From NCBI GenBank assembly GCA_037142875.1, contig JBAWZV010000001.1, positions 248,001-312,000 on the forward strand: a stretch of 64,000 bases of DNA. The letters are read 5' to 3'. This document shows positions 33,285 through 41,576 of this stretch, in pieces. The position numbers and the translations under genes are program-made. The notes under the pieces are model-generated. The model was not told the origin of the DNA and searched no databases. It saw only the letters and a list, made by a program, of their open reading frames with translations. Every line of letters starts with the position of its first letter. Within the stretch, counting starts at the first letter, position 1. This DNA is from PALSA-600 sp037142875 (GTDB lineage: Bacteria > Actinomycetota > Thermoleophilia > Gaiellales > Gaiellaceae).

Positions 33285-35141
33285 ATGGCAATCGTAGTGA
33301 CGTCGGGTCTCCGGAAGGAGATCTCGGGCTCGCCGCTCTTCGACGGCGTCTCGTTCAAGGTCGAGCGGCAGGATCGCCTCGCTCTCGCGGGCCCGAACGG
33401 GGCCGGCAAGACGACGCTCCTGCGCGCGCTCGCCGGCGAGATCACGCTCGAGGGGGGTGAGCTTGCCTGGGAGAAGGGCACACGGGTCGCGCTCCATGAC
33501 CAACGCCCGCCCGCATCGAGCAAGGAGCCGCTACGCGACTACGTCCTCGCCGGGACGGCCGATCTCGCCGCGATCGAGCGCGAGCTTCGCCAGCTCGAAA
33601 CCGCGATGACCGCGGGCGCCCACGACCAGAAGACGCTCTCGAGCTACGCGTCTGCCCAGGCGCGCCTCGAGCACGCGGGCGGCTACAACTGGCGCGACCG
33701 CGCGTCGTCCGTCGTCCGCGGGCTCGGATTCACCGACGACGACCTCGACCGCCCCGTCGCCTCCTTCTCCGGTGGAGAGCTCACCCGGGCCTCGCTCGCG
33801 CGAGCGCTCGCTGCGCAGCCCGACCTGCTGCTCCTCGACGAGCCGACAAACCACCTCGACATCGAGTCCCTCGAGTGGCTCGAGGAGCTGCTACGGACGA
33901 TCGATGCAGCCGTGATTCTCGTCGCCCATGACCGCTGGTTCCTGGAAGCAGTGACGACGGCCGTGCTCGAGATCGACCGCGTACGCTCGGTGTACTTCCC
34001 CGGGAAGTGGCACGTCTGGCGACTTGAGCAGGCGGCTCGCGCGCAGCACGCGGCGCGCACATCGGAGCGCCAGGCCGATGAGATCGAACGACTGACGCGG
34101 TTCGTCGATCGCTTCGGCGCCAAGGCGTCGAAGGCAAAACAGGCTCAGGCGAAGCTCAAGCAGATCGAGCGCCTGAAGTCGAACCGTGTCGAGACCGCGC
34201 CGACCGAACGGCGGACGCTCGGGTTCGAGTTCCTGAAGCCGAAACGGTCCGGCCGGATCGTGCTCGAGGCCGAGGGCCTCGTGCTGCGCGCCGGGGACAA
34301 GGAGCTGCTCGACGGCGCCTCCTTCGTGCTCGAACGAGGGGAGCACGTGTCGCTCGTCGGCCCGAACGGGGCCGGGAAGACGACGCTGATCGAGACGATC
34401 CTCGGCCACCGCGCCCCGGAGGCGGGCAAGGTGAAGCTCGGGTACGACGTCGAGGTTGCCTACTTCTCCCAGCACGAGTCCGATCTCGACGAGCGCGGCT
34501 CGGTGCTCGACGCGACGATGGGTGCGACCGGTCTCAAACGACCCGACGCGCAGAAGCTCCTCGGTCGCTTTCTCTTCTCGGGGTGGGAGGACCACGAGAA
34601 GCCCGTCACGGCGCTCTCCGGCGGCGAGCGCCGCCGCCTCGCACTCGCCCATGTCGTGGCGAGCGGCGCGAACTTCCTGGTCCTCGACGAGCCGACGAAC
34701 CACCTCGACATCGCCAGCCGTGAGGCTCTCGAGGCTGCACTCGAGGCCTACCCGGGCACGGTCTTGCTCGTTACCCACGATCGGGCTCTGCTCGATGCTG
34801 TCTCGGGCCGTCTGCTTGCGCTCGAGGACAAGCAGGTTCGGTCATATCCGGGCGGCTGGGCCGAGTACCACACGCGTGAAGAGACGCCCCGACCCGCCGA
34901 GAAGCCGAAGGAAGCAAAGCCGAAGGCCGTTCCGGCGAAGCGCGAGCGGCCACGCGGTCCGAGCCCACTCGAGCTGGTCGAGCGGGAGATCGCCCGTACC
35001 GAGGAGCGCGTCGCCGAGCTCGAGAGGAAGCTCGCCGACGACTGGACGAACGTCGACCTCGTCGCCGCCCACGCCGCCGCACGCAAGGACATGGAGGCGC
35101 TCCTGACGCGCTGGGAGACGCTCCTCGAGACCGCGAACTAA
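33285..35141 (+). CDS. ABC-F family ATPase (ribosome-associated)
   Basis: Soluble protein of 618 residues with two ABC ATPase domains and no membrane segments. Walker A GPNGAGKTT is at 36-44 and again near 359; both halves have SGGE signatures and LDEPTNHLDI. The linker between domains is basic and helical (RFGAKASKAKQAQAKLKQIE), as in ABC-F translation factors, and there is a charged C-terminal coiled-coil extension (about 540-618). ABC-F proteins act on the ribosome, relieving stalling or antibiotic block; the subtype (EttA, Uup, resistance) is not clear. It diverges from the kinase gene with only 27 bases between starts. Its stop overlaps the clpS stop (CTAA). Confidence 0.9.
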   Translation: MAIVVTSGLRKEISGSPLFDGVSFKVERQDRLALAGPNGAGKTTLLRALAGEITLEGGELAWEKGTRVALHDQRPPASSKEPLRDYVLAGTADLAAIERELRQLETAMTAGAHDQKTLSSYASAQARLEHAGGYNWRDRASSVVRGLGFTDDDLDRPVASFSGGELTRASLARALAAQPDLLLLDEPTNHLDIESLEWLEELLRTIDAAVILVAHDRWFLEAVTTAVLEIDRVRSVYFPGKWHVWRLEQAARAQHAARTSERQADEIERLTRFVDRFGAKASKAKQAQAKLKQIERLKSNRVETAPTERRTLGFEFLKPKRSGRIVLEAEGLVLRAGDKELLDGASFVLERGEHVSLVGPNGAGKTTLIETILGHRAPEAGKVKLGYDVEVAYFSQHESDLDERGSVLDATMGATGLKRPDAQKLLGRFLFSGWEDHEKPVTALSGGERRRLALAHVVASGANFLVLDEPTNHLDIASREALEAALEAYPGTVLLVTHDRALLDAVSGRLLALEDKQVRSYPGGWAEYHTREETPRPAEKPKEAKPKAVPAKRERPRGPSPLELVEREIARTEERVAELERKLADDWTNVDLVAAHAAARKDMEALLTRWETLLETAN

Positions 35142-35428
35142 CGCTCGAGCGGCGCCATCGTCAGGCCGTAGCCCTCGAGCTGCGCATGGTAGAGCTCTGC
35201 CGGCTCTCGATGGCCCGACCATACGACGGCCTGACCGCTCGCATCGATCCTCGTCGCGAGCTTGAGTCCCTTGTCGAAGTCGACTCCCGGAATCGTCTTC
35301 GCCAGGGCAAACGCCACACCCTCGAAGGTGTTGTGATTGTCGTTGAGCACGATCACGCGCCAGGCGTCCCCCGTCCCGGAGCCCGTACTCTGATCGACTC
35401 GCTCTCTTGGCGGCGTAAGCGTCGTCAC
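35138..35428 (-). CDS. clpS: ATP-dependent Clp protease adaptor ClpS
   Basis: Adaptor of 96 residues that hands N-degron substrates to the ClpC/ClpA chaperone. The core WRVIVLNDNHNTFEGVAFAL carries the Asn-Asp pocket residues that bind the substrate N-terminal amino group; the C-terminal part ends ELYHAQLEGYGL, as in the family. The first 20 residues are a flexible leader. It overlaps the pdtaR stop by four bases. Convergent with the ABC-F gene. No clpC is in the window. Confidence 0.9.
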   Translation of the reverse strand: MTTLTPPRERVDQSTGSGTGDAWRVIVLNDNHNTFEGVAFALAKTIPGVDFDKGLKLATRIDASGQAVVWSGHREPAELYHAQLEGYGLTMAPLER

Positions 35429-35994
35429 GACGCAGAAAAGGTATCGATGACAGCCTCTGCGATCACGATCAGAGGCCGCCCGGAGACCTGGCTCGCCTTA
35501 CGAAGGCGACTGAATGCGTCGGCCTCCGAGAGCCCCTCCTTCTCCATCAGGAGCCCCTTCGCCCGCTCGATCGCCTTGCGCGCGATCAGCGCCTCGCCCA
35601 GCGTGTCGGCCTCGGCACGAGCAGCCGTCAGCTCCTCGTGACGCGCGCGGGCCGTCTCGATCGCCGGCACGATGTCCTGCTCCCGAAACGGCTTGACGAG
35701 ATAGCTGAACGCCCCAGCCTCAACAGCCCGTGCGACGAGCTCCGGCTGCCCGAACGCCGTCAGCATCACGATCGGAATCGGCCGCTCCTCGAGGATCGTG
35801 CGCGCCGCATCGATCCCGTCCAGCTTCGGCATCTTCACATCCATGATCGCGAGCTCGGGCTCGTGCAGGCGAGCAAGAGCAACCGCCTCCTCGCCGTCAC
35901 GCGCCTCGGCAACGACCTCGTGGCCGGACCGCTCGAGCACGCCCCGCAGGTCGAGGCGGATGATCGTCTCATCCTCGGCGATCAGGATCCTCAC
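35425..35994 (-). CDS. pdtaR: ANTAR-domain response regulator (PdtaR type)
   Basis: Response regulator of 189 residues: receiver domain with acidic pocket Glu7-Asp8, phospho-acceptor Asp52 in IMDVKMPKLDG and Lys in SYLVKPF, then an ANTAR RNA-binding domain (about 125-185, IERAKGLLMEKEGLSEADAF). ANTAR regulators act as transcription antiterminators by binding paired RNA hairpins once phosphorylated. The cognate kinase pdtaS is ten bases upstream in the same operon, and clpS follows with a four-base overlap. Confidence 0.93.
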   Translation of the reverse strand: MRILIAEDETIIRLDLRGVLERSGHEVVAEARDGEEAVALARLHEPELAIMDVKMPKLDGIDAARTILEERPIPIVMLTAFGQPELVARAVEAGAFSYLVKPFREQDIVPAIETARARHEELTAARAEADTLGEALIARKAIERAKGLLMEKEGLSEADAFSRLRKASQVSGRPLIVIAEAVIDTFSAS

Positions 35995-36003
35995 AGCGTC
36001 ACC

Positions 36004-37416
36004 TTAGGCGGGAAAGCGCACCTCGGCGCGCGTCAAACCGTTACTCGTCAGCTCGAACGTGCCGCGGAGCTCGTCACGCACGAGCGCCCGGACGATCGAC
36101 AGCCCCGTTCCGGCATCCGGCTCCCCCGAGATGCCCGCGCCGTCGTCAGTGACCGCGAGCACCACATCCCCCTCGTCCTTGGCGAGCGTCACCGTCACAT
36201 GCTTGCCGCCGTGCTCGATCGCGTTGCCGACGAGCTCGGAGAAGACGAGCGCGAGCGATGTCGCACGCTGGCCTGGCAGGAGCATCGACTCGAACTCGGC
36301 GCTCACCTCACGGCCGACGCCGACTCCCTGCACGAGCATCGCCCTGAGCCGGCCGAGTAGATCGGCGAGATCGACATCGTCCTCGCGTCGTTCGGTGAGC
36401 ACCTCATGGACGGCAGCTATCGCAAGGATCCGGTTGACGGAGTCGTCGAGCGCCTTCCGCGGATCGATGTTCCCGGCCGCGCGCGCCTGGAGACGCAGGA
36501 GCGAGGCAACCGTCTGCAGGTTGTTCTTGACCCGGTGGTGGATCTCCTGAGCGAGCACCCCGCGCATCACGGCGCGACCATGCTCGAGCGCAACTGCTGC
36601 CTGCTGCGCGATCGACGCGAGCAGATCGGCGTCGGCGTCGGTGAACGGTGTGCCGCGGTCGGCGACAAGCTCGCCGATCGTCCTGCCCCGCCACCGGAGC
36701 GGCTGGCGAATCGCATGAACGTCCGCGTGTCCCTCCGGCCACGCGATCTTGCCGTCCTCCAACACGAGCGCCGCGCCTGACGCCGCAAGCGCGTCCATCG
36801 TCGTCTTGACGATCGCCTCGAGCGACTCCTCGAGGTACAGCGCTTCGGAGACTGCCTGGGAGATCCGGGCGAGCGCCTCAAGCTCGTGAACCCGTCGCTG
36901 GGCCTCTGCGTAGAGCTTCGCGTGCTCGATCGACTGGGCGACCTGCGCGGCGATCGCGAGGAGCAGGTCGATCTCGTCGTCGCTGAACTCGCGCGGCTCG
37001 CGCGTCCGCAGGTTCAGCGCGCCCTCCAGGCGCTCGCCGCGCGCCAGGATCGGCACAGCAAGGATCGACTCGTACTCGTCCTCGACGAGGTTCGGGAAGT
37101 TCTTGAATCGCGCGTCGAGGTTCGCGCGACGCGGAATCATGACCGGGGCGCGAAGCTCGGCCGCAGACCCGGTGATCCCCTCGCCCGGTCGCATCCGGGG
37201 CCGGTGGGTCATCTCCTCGACCTTCGTTCCGTGCGTTGCGCGCAGGACGAGCTCACCGGAGCGCTCGTCGTAGAGGTAGACGAAGCACGCGTCGGCATCG
37301 AGCGCCTCCGCGACACCGCTCGCGACCTGCGAGAGTACCTCCTCGAGGTCGAGCGTTGAGTTGACGGCCTCGATCGTTCCGGTAAGGAGCTTCAGGTGTC
37401 GTTCGCGAGCGTCCAT
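36004..37416 (-). CDS. pdtaS: Soluble GAF-domain sensor kinase (PdtaS type, HisKA_2)
   Basis: Cytosolic kinase of 470 residues with a first GAF domain (about 15-165), a second, shorter GAF-like or PAS-like region (about 185-285), and a HisKA_2/HWE-type phosphotransfer region with EIHHRVKNNLQTVASLLRLQ (His293-His294), then a HATPase domain with ELVGNAIEHG and DDGAGI. No membrane segments. This is the partner of the ANTAR regulator immediately downstream. The second domain with LALVLEDGKIAWPE is degenerate, so ligand binding is expected in the first GAF. Metal or redox sensing has been shown for the mycobacterial homologue; the ligand here is unknown. Confidence 0.92.
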   Translation of the reverse strand: MDARERHLKLLTGTIEAVNSTLDLEEVLSQVASGVAEALDADACFVYLYDERSGELVLRATHGTKVEEMTHRPRMRPGEGITGSAAELRAPVMIPRRANLDARFKNFPNLVEDEYESILAVPILARGERLEGALNLRTREPREFSDDEIDLLLAIAAQVAQSIEHAKLYAEAQRRVHELEALARISQAVSEALYLEESLEAIVKTTMDALAASGAALVLEDGKIAWPEGHADVHAIRQPLRWRGRTIGELVADRGTPFTDADADLLASIAQQAAVALEHGRAVMRGVLAQEIHHRVKNNLQTVASLLRLQARAAGNIDPRKALDDSVNRILAIAAVHEVLTERREDDVDLADLLGRLRAMLVQGVGVGREVSAEFESMLLPGQRATSLALVFSELVGNAIEHGGKHVTVTLAKDEGDVVLAVTDDGAGISGEPDAGTGLSIVRALVRDELRGTFELTSNGLTRAEVRFPA

Positions 37417-37442
37417 CCGGCCTCAAGCGTACGCTCCGGGCC

Positions 37443-37916
37443 GTGGATCGCACCCAGTGGCTGCTCGCACTCCACGTGACCGGAGCCTTCCTGTTGCTTG
37501 GCGGCGCCGTGTTCGCATCGGTCTTCGCAGCCCTCCTGCTGCGCACTGAACGCCCGAGCGATATCGCTGTGCTGCTCCGTCTTGGGAGAGCCGCGGTGAT
37601 CGCTCTCAGCGCGGGTGAGCTGCTCGCCTACGTGCTTGGCCTCTGGCTCGCGCACCACCGGGGCTACTCCTTCGGCGCGTTCTGGATCGTCGCATCGCTC
37701 GTGTTGCTCGTCGTCGTCAGCATCACGAGCAAGAAGGGTGCAAAGCGCGACCGTGTCACACGGGAGCACGCAGAGGAGCTCGCGCAGGCCGGCGACGAGC
37801 CGAGCCCGGAGCTCCGCGCGCGGCTCCGAGCGCCGATCGGTCTTGCCCTCAGCTGGGGAACGACAGGGGCTCTGCTTGTGATCCTGGCCCTCATGATCTG
37901 GCAGCCGGAACAGTGA
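37443..37916 (+). CDS. DUF2269-like membrane protein
   Basis: Integral membrane protein of 157 residues with four hydrophobic segments (about 5-30, 45-68, 78-95 and 130-152) and a charged loop rich in glutamate and arginine between the last two. The His in LALHVTGAFLLLGG near the N-terminus resembles the DUF2269 family, whose function is unknown. GTG start at 37443, 26 bases from the divergent pdtaS start. It overlaps the next membrane gene by four bases (GTGA), so the pair probably forms one complex. Confidence 0.7.
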   Translation: MDRTQWLLALHVTGAFLLLGGAVFASVFAALLLRTERPSDIAVLLRLGRAAVIALSAGELLAYVLGLWLAHHRGYSFGAFWIVASLVLLVVVSITSKKGAKRDRVTREHAEELAQAGDEPSPELRARLRAPIGLALSWGTTGALLVILALMIWQPEQ

Positions 37917-38335
37917 GACCAGACCTTCAGGTCTACGTCCACGTCGTCGCGTCGATCGCCCTGTTCGCGTCGATCGGCGTCGTCAACGTCGTCTCGTTCG
38001 CCGCGCAGCGTCGCTCCGAGCAGCATCAACTCGCCCGGGTGGCCTTCGTCTCACTCGCCGCTGTCGCAGTCCCGTCGTGGATCCTGATGCTGGTCTTTGG
38101 TGCCTGGTCAAAGTCAAACGAGGGCTGGCCCGACGCAGTCAGGTGGCTGCAGATCGGCTCGGGCGTCGCCGGAGCCGGGATCGCCGTGATCGTGATTGCA
38201 ACCGGCCTCGCCTTCTGGTGGACCCGCAAGCCCACGGGCGGCTGGCAGCCCGTAGCCCTCTCCGCCGTCTCATCCGTGTACCTCGTCGCCCTCGCGGTCG
38301 CATGGTGGGTGATGACCGCGAAGACACCCGTCTGA
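37913..38335 (+). CDS. Membrane protein paired with DUF2269-like gene
   Basis: Integral membrane protein of 140 residues with four hydrophobic segments (about 8-30, 42-65, 85-105 and 115-135), similar in size and His placement (YVHVVASIALFASIG) to the preceding gene, so the two may be distant paralogs. GTG start overlapping the previous stop, and its own TGA shares a base with the next ATG. Function unknown. Confidence 0.65.
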   Translation: MRPDLQVYVHVVASIALFASIGVVNVVSFAAQRRSEQHQLARVAFVSLAAVAVPSWILMLVFGAWSKSNEGWPDAVRWLQIGSGVAGAGIAVIVIATGLAFWWTRKPTGGWQPVALSAVSSVYLVALAVAWWVMTAKTPV

Positions 38336-38475
38336 TGGCGCTCGACCTCAACCGCACTGCCGGGTTCCTCGTCGCCGATGCGCGCGGCCGGATCGTCGGG
38401 CGGGTCGAGTGTCCGATGTACGGGACGTCGCCCGAGACACCAGACGCGCTCTCGGTTCGCTCCGCCTTCCTCTAG
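38335..38475 (+). CDS. Short PRC-barrel-like protein, probably truncated
   Basis: A frame of 46 residues starting at an ATG coupled to the previous stop (TGATG). It reads FLVADARGRIVGRVECPMYG followed by PDALSVRSAFL and a TAG. This is the first half of a PRC-barrel/DUF2171-like beta domain, usually about 80-100 residues, so the gene looks truncated by the stop at 38473, or is a very small stand-alone unit. Codon usage is normal. No continuation is seen in the three plus frames of the following 90 bases. Confidence 0.5.
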   Translation: MALDLNRTAGFLVADARGRIVGRVECPMYGTSPETPDALSVRSAFL

Positions 38476-38563
38476 GGGCGTGACCCTCGGCAACTCCGGC
38501 CGAACCATCTGCAGATCTCTCTCCATGGCCAGGCCACGAGCGGAGCCGGGCTAGGGTGCCCAC

Positions 38564-39253
38564 GTGAGATACGTCTTCGCCGACTGCCGCTGGGCGCTCG
38601 ACGACCCCGACCTTGGCCGCACGCAGTACAGGGCCGGACACGTTCCGGGCGCGGTCTTTCTTGACGTGGAGAACGACCTCTCGGGTGCCGCGGGCGCCTC
38701 CGGCCGTCATCCGCTCCCGGCTCCCGACGACTTCGCGCGAGGCGCAGGCGGCGCGGGAATCGGCCCCGGGGTGTTCGTGATCGCCTACGGCTCCCTGGGA
38801 GGTGCCGAGCGACTCTGGTGGCTCCTGCGGCACTTCGACTGCGCTGTGATCGATCTCGGCGACTGGCACGGCCCCGTGCGCCGGGGCGACGAACACGCAG
38901 AGCCCGTCCCGTTCAGCCCGCACCCGAGAGCGGATGACACGATCGGCTGCGCCGAGATCGCCGCCTCGCTCTCCGGGCTGACGATCGTTGACGCCCGCCT
39001 TCCGGGCCGCTGGCGTGGCGAGTCGAACCCGATCGATCGCCACCCTGGGCGCATCCCTGGTGCTCTCAACGCGCCGTGGAACGTGCCGCTCCCGGAGCTC
39101 CCGCCCGGCGAGATCGTGGCGTACTGCGGCTCGGGTATCACCGCCTGCGTGACGCTCCACCAGCTCCATCTCGAGGGGCGCGACGGGCGGCTCTACCCCG
39201 GCTCATGGTCGGAGTGGGAGCAACAGGCCGACCTCCCGCGCGAGCGCGGCTAG
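38564..39253 (+). CDS. Two-domain rhodanese-like sulfurtransferase
   Basis: Protein of 229 residues with two rhodanese domains. The N-terminal one (YRAGHVPGAVFLDVEN) lacks a catalytic Cys; the C-terminal one has the active-site loop CGSGITA (Cys about 188) after GEIVAYCGSG. By family it transfers sulfur from thiosulfate or 3-mercaptopyruvate to cyanide or a thiol. Slightly shorter than the usual 270-290 residues. GTG start at 38564, 88 bases after the PRC-like fragment. The stop TAG abuts the convergent HNH gene stop with no gap. Confidence 0.88.
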   Translation: MRYVFADCRWALDDPDLGRTQYRAGHVPGAVFLDVENDLSGAAGASGRHPLPAPDDFARGAGGAGIGPGVFVIAYGSLGGAERLWWLLRHFDCAVIDLGDWHGPVRRGDEHAEPVPFSPHPRADDTIGCAEIAASLSGLTIVDARLPGRWRGESNPIDRHPGRIPGALNAPWNVPLPELPPGEIVAYCGSGITACVTLHQLHLEGRDGRLYPGSWSEWEQQADLPRERG

Positions 39254-39787
39254 CTACGCAGCAGCCGACGTCGGAGCGGAGGCTGCCGTGTAGGCCGCCA
39301 GGTAGCTCTCCCAGCGCGCCGGAATCTTCGGCGTCGCGAGCCGGATGAACAGCACCGGGGCAGGCGGCCGTGGCACGACATGGAGCTCCATCTGGATCTC
39401 GTGCGGCAGCCGGTTGCCCTTCCGGTGGTTGCAGGGGGCACACGAGGTGACGACGTTCTCCCACGACGACCCGCCGCCGCGGGAGCGCGGGATGACGTGG
39501 TCGAGGGTGAGTCGGCCACCCGACGCACCGCAGTAGACGCAGCGCCACCCGTCACGAGCAAAGAGCGCCCGCCGAGAGATCTTCCGCTGCACGAGCCGTG
39601 GAACACGGACGTAGCTGAGGAGCCGGATCACGTGCGGCCACGGGAAGCGCCCGGTCGACGAGCAGAGCGGGCGATCGAGCTCCTCGACGAGCTCAGCCTT
39701 CCCCTTGAAGACGAGCACGTGTGCACGCCGCAAAGAACACACGTTCAACGGCTCGTAACTCGTATTCAAGACGAGAACTTGCTGCAC
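39254..39787 (-). CDS. HNH endonuclease family protein
   Basis: Protein of 177 residues. The HNH zinc fold is clear: CVYCG, then TLDHVIPRSRGGGSSWENVV (catalytic His in DHV), then CAPCNHRKGNR. It begins with MQQVLVLNTSYEPLNV, the typical start of a conserved stand-alone actinobacterial and cyanobacterial HNH family with unknown biological role, not a homing or restriction enzyme. The four zinc cysteines are present. No methyltransferase or toxin partner is adjacent. Confidence 0.88.
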   Translation of the reverse strand: MQQVLVLNTSYEPLNVCSLRRAHVLVFKGKAELVEELDRPLCSSTGRFPWPHVIRLLSYVRVPRLVQRKISRRALFARDGWRCVYCGASGGRLTLDHVIPRSRGGGSSWENVVTSCAPCNHRKGNRLPHEIQMELHVVPRPPAPVLFIRLATPKIPARWESYLAAYTAASAPTSAAA

Positions 39788-39845
39788 CCTGACTGGAAAA
39801 GTACCGCACGGATCGGCGCGCTGCCGACCGCGACGCGGAGGCGAG

Positions 39846-40328
39846 CTACCGACCCATCGCGCGGTCGACAGCCTCCTGCTCCTCCGGTGAGAGCGCCACC
39901 GACGGCTTGCCGCGCTCGAGCTCCTTCATGTAGATCCGGGCGTAGTCGCGACCCTGGATCGCAGTGATCACAACGCCGCTGCGCGCGCTGTCGAGCAGCG
40001 CAAGCGATGCGGACTGGTGGCCGCCGGTGTCCTCGTACGCGTCGTAGCGAACGATGGCCGAGTTCGCGACCGTGTCGTCAACGCGACGGTCGACACGAGC
40101 AAGTCCCGCCGCGACCTCATCCACCGCCCGGTGGAGGTCGTCGATGCGACCCTGGAGGGAGACGGCGAACTCGACGAGGTCCTTTCGGCCTCCGCCGACC
40201 AGCGAGCGCTGCGCCTCCCTGACCCGCTGGACGCGAACCCAGGCCACCCAGGCCAGGCCCATCGAACCGAGGGCGAGAGCGACACCTGCTGCTGCGAGCG
40301 CCGCGGCGATCGTCGTCGTGACGTGCAC
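39846..40328 (-). CDS. DUF4446 family protein
   Basis: Protein of 160 residues with one N-terminal membrane helix (about 5-30) followed by a coiled-coil-like region (LVEFAVSLQGRIDDLHRAVDEV) and a small domain with VRYDAYEDTGGHQSASLALLD and GVVITAIQGRDYARIYMK, the diagnostic DUF4446 stretch. Function unknown, often found in Gram-positive bacteria near cell-wall or chromosome genes. GTG start at 40328, three bases after the upstream gene's stop. Confidence 0.87.
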   Translation of the reverse strand: MHVTTTIAAALAAAGVALALGSMGLAWVAWVRVQRVREAQRSLVGGGRKDLVEFAVSLQGRIDDLHRAVDEVAAGLARVDRRVDDTVANSAIVRYDAYEDTGGHQSASLALLDSARSGVVITAIQGRDYARIYMKELERGKPSVALSPEEQEAVDRAMGR

Positions 40329-40331
40329 GGC

Positions 40332-41504
40332 CTACCCGGCCGGCAGCGAGAAGATCACCGGATACAGGGCGGAGTTGTTGGCCGTGTTCTTCTCCCCTGG
40401 CACCGGCGCGACGTCGACGCGGATGTTCACCTGCTGTGCAAACGGCACCTGCCCGAGGTCACCGAAGACAACCGTCGCCTGCTGGCCCGGATCGACGAGC
40501 TGGAGGGTCTGCGTCTTTGTGATCGGACCGCCCTGGGCGCTCGACCGGTCGATCGTCAGCGTGACGGGAACCTGGACCTCCTGTGCATCGCCGCCGTTGT
40601 GGATCGTGACGACGAACGCGAGGCTCGTGGTCGCGGTCACCGTGGTGAGCGACCCGGCCATCAGCACCTGCGACGCGCCGGTCGTGCCGTTCGGCAGGGC
40701 AGCGACCGAGACAAGATCTGTCCCGTGGATCCCCGCCGGACTCCCGCCCGTGGACGCCCCGCTGATCCGCTGCAGCACGAGAGCCATGCCGCGCGCGCTC
40801 AGATCCTCACCGCTCGCGACAAAGCGCGACGTCGGAACCGCGACACCGCTGATGCCCCCCCGCTGGAGCTCCTCGGTGACAAGCTGGCTGAAGAAGTCAG
40901 CCCAGACGACGTCACTGGCGAGGAGCCGCTGACCCTGCGCGGCAAGAAGCGCAGCGCTTGAGGCCGCGTCGGAGGCACCGGCGGTCGTCTTGAAGGTGTC
41001 GGCGAGCCCGAGGAGGCCGCTGACCCGAAGCTCGAGCGCATCGATCAGATGGCCGTTCTCGGGCCGCAGCGGCCCAGGCGGGTTGAGCTCTTGCGCGGCT
41101 GCGACGTTCTGCATCTCGTCATCGGCAAGGGCGTGGAGCTTCTTGTCGATCGCAGCCACCGAGAGTCCCGGTGTGGTGAGGGCCTTCGCGAGCGTCTTCC
41201 CGTCCTGTGTCGACTGCCCGGCAATCGTGTTGACCTTGTCGATGTAGTGCGCGTATGCATCGTATTTCGACGCACTCGCACACGACTGGATCAGCAGCCC
41301 GAACATCAACACGAGGAAGATCACGAGCACGACGAGCGCCAGCAGGCGCAGCAGCGGAGCCGAGCCGCGCGGCGGGGCGATCGAGCGCCGCGGCCCGCGG
41401 GCTCCTCGTCGCGGCATGCGGACGCGCGAGGAGGAGGCCTCCTGGGTGGCGTCCTCTTCGTCCTCGAAGAAGTCGAACTCGATGTCGTCGTCGTGGTCGT
41501 CCAT
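40332..41504 (-). CDS. Hypothetical membrane-anchored exported protein
   Basis: Protein of 390 residues with a strongly acidic N-terminus (DDHDDDIEFDFFEDEED), a basic stretch, one membrane helix at about 51-73 ending in a Cys, and a long exported part. The first exported half is helical with alanine-rich heptads (VNTIAGQSTQDGKTLAKAL, LHALADDEMQNVAAAQEL). The second half is a beta domain with FVVTIHNGGDAQEVQVPVTL, which resembles CARDB-type or Ig-like adhesion modules. Function unknown; the following DUF4446 gene is three bases away. Divergent from the polytopic kinase gene by 72 bases, so shared regulation is possible. Confidence 0.7.
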   Translation of the reverse strand: MDDHDDDIEFDFFEDEEDATQEASSSRVRMPRRGARGPRRSIAPPRGSAPLLRLLALVVLVIFLVLMFGLLIQSCASASKYDAYAHYIDKVNTIAGQSTQDGKTLAKALTTPGLSVAAIDKKLHALADDEMQNVAAAQELNPPGPLRPENGHLIDALELRVSGLLGLADTFKTTAGASDAASSAALLAAQGQRLLASDVVWADFFSQLVTEELQRGGISGVAVPTSRFVASGEDLSARGMALVLQRISGASTGGSPAGIHGTDLVSVAALPNGTTGASQVLMAGSLTTVTATTSLAFVVTIHNGGDAQEVQVPVTLTIDRSSAQGGPITKTQTLQLVDPGQQATVVFGDLGQVPFAQQVNIRVDVAPVPGEKNTANNSALYPVIFSLPAG

Positions 41505-41576
41505 CAGCGTCCCCGGAACTATCGCAGGAAGAGCGGCGCGAGAGGACTTCTCCCGACCGCGAAGTAGAAGCCAGGG

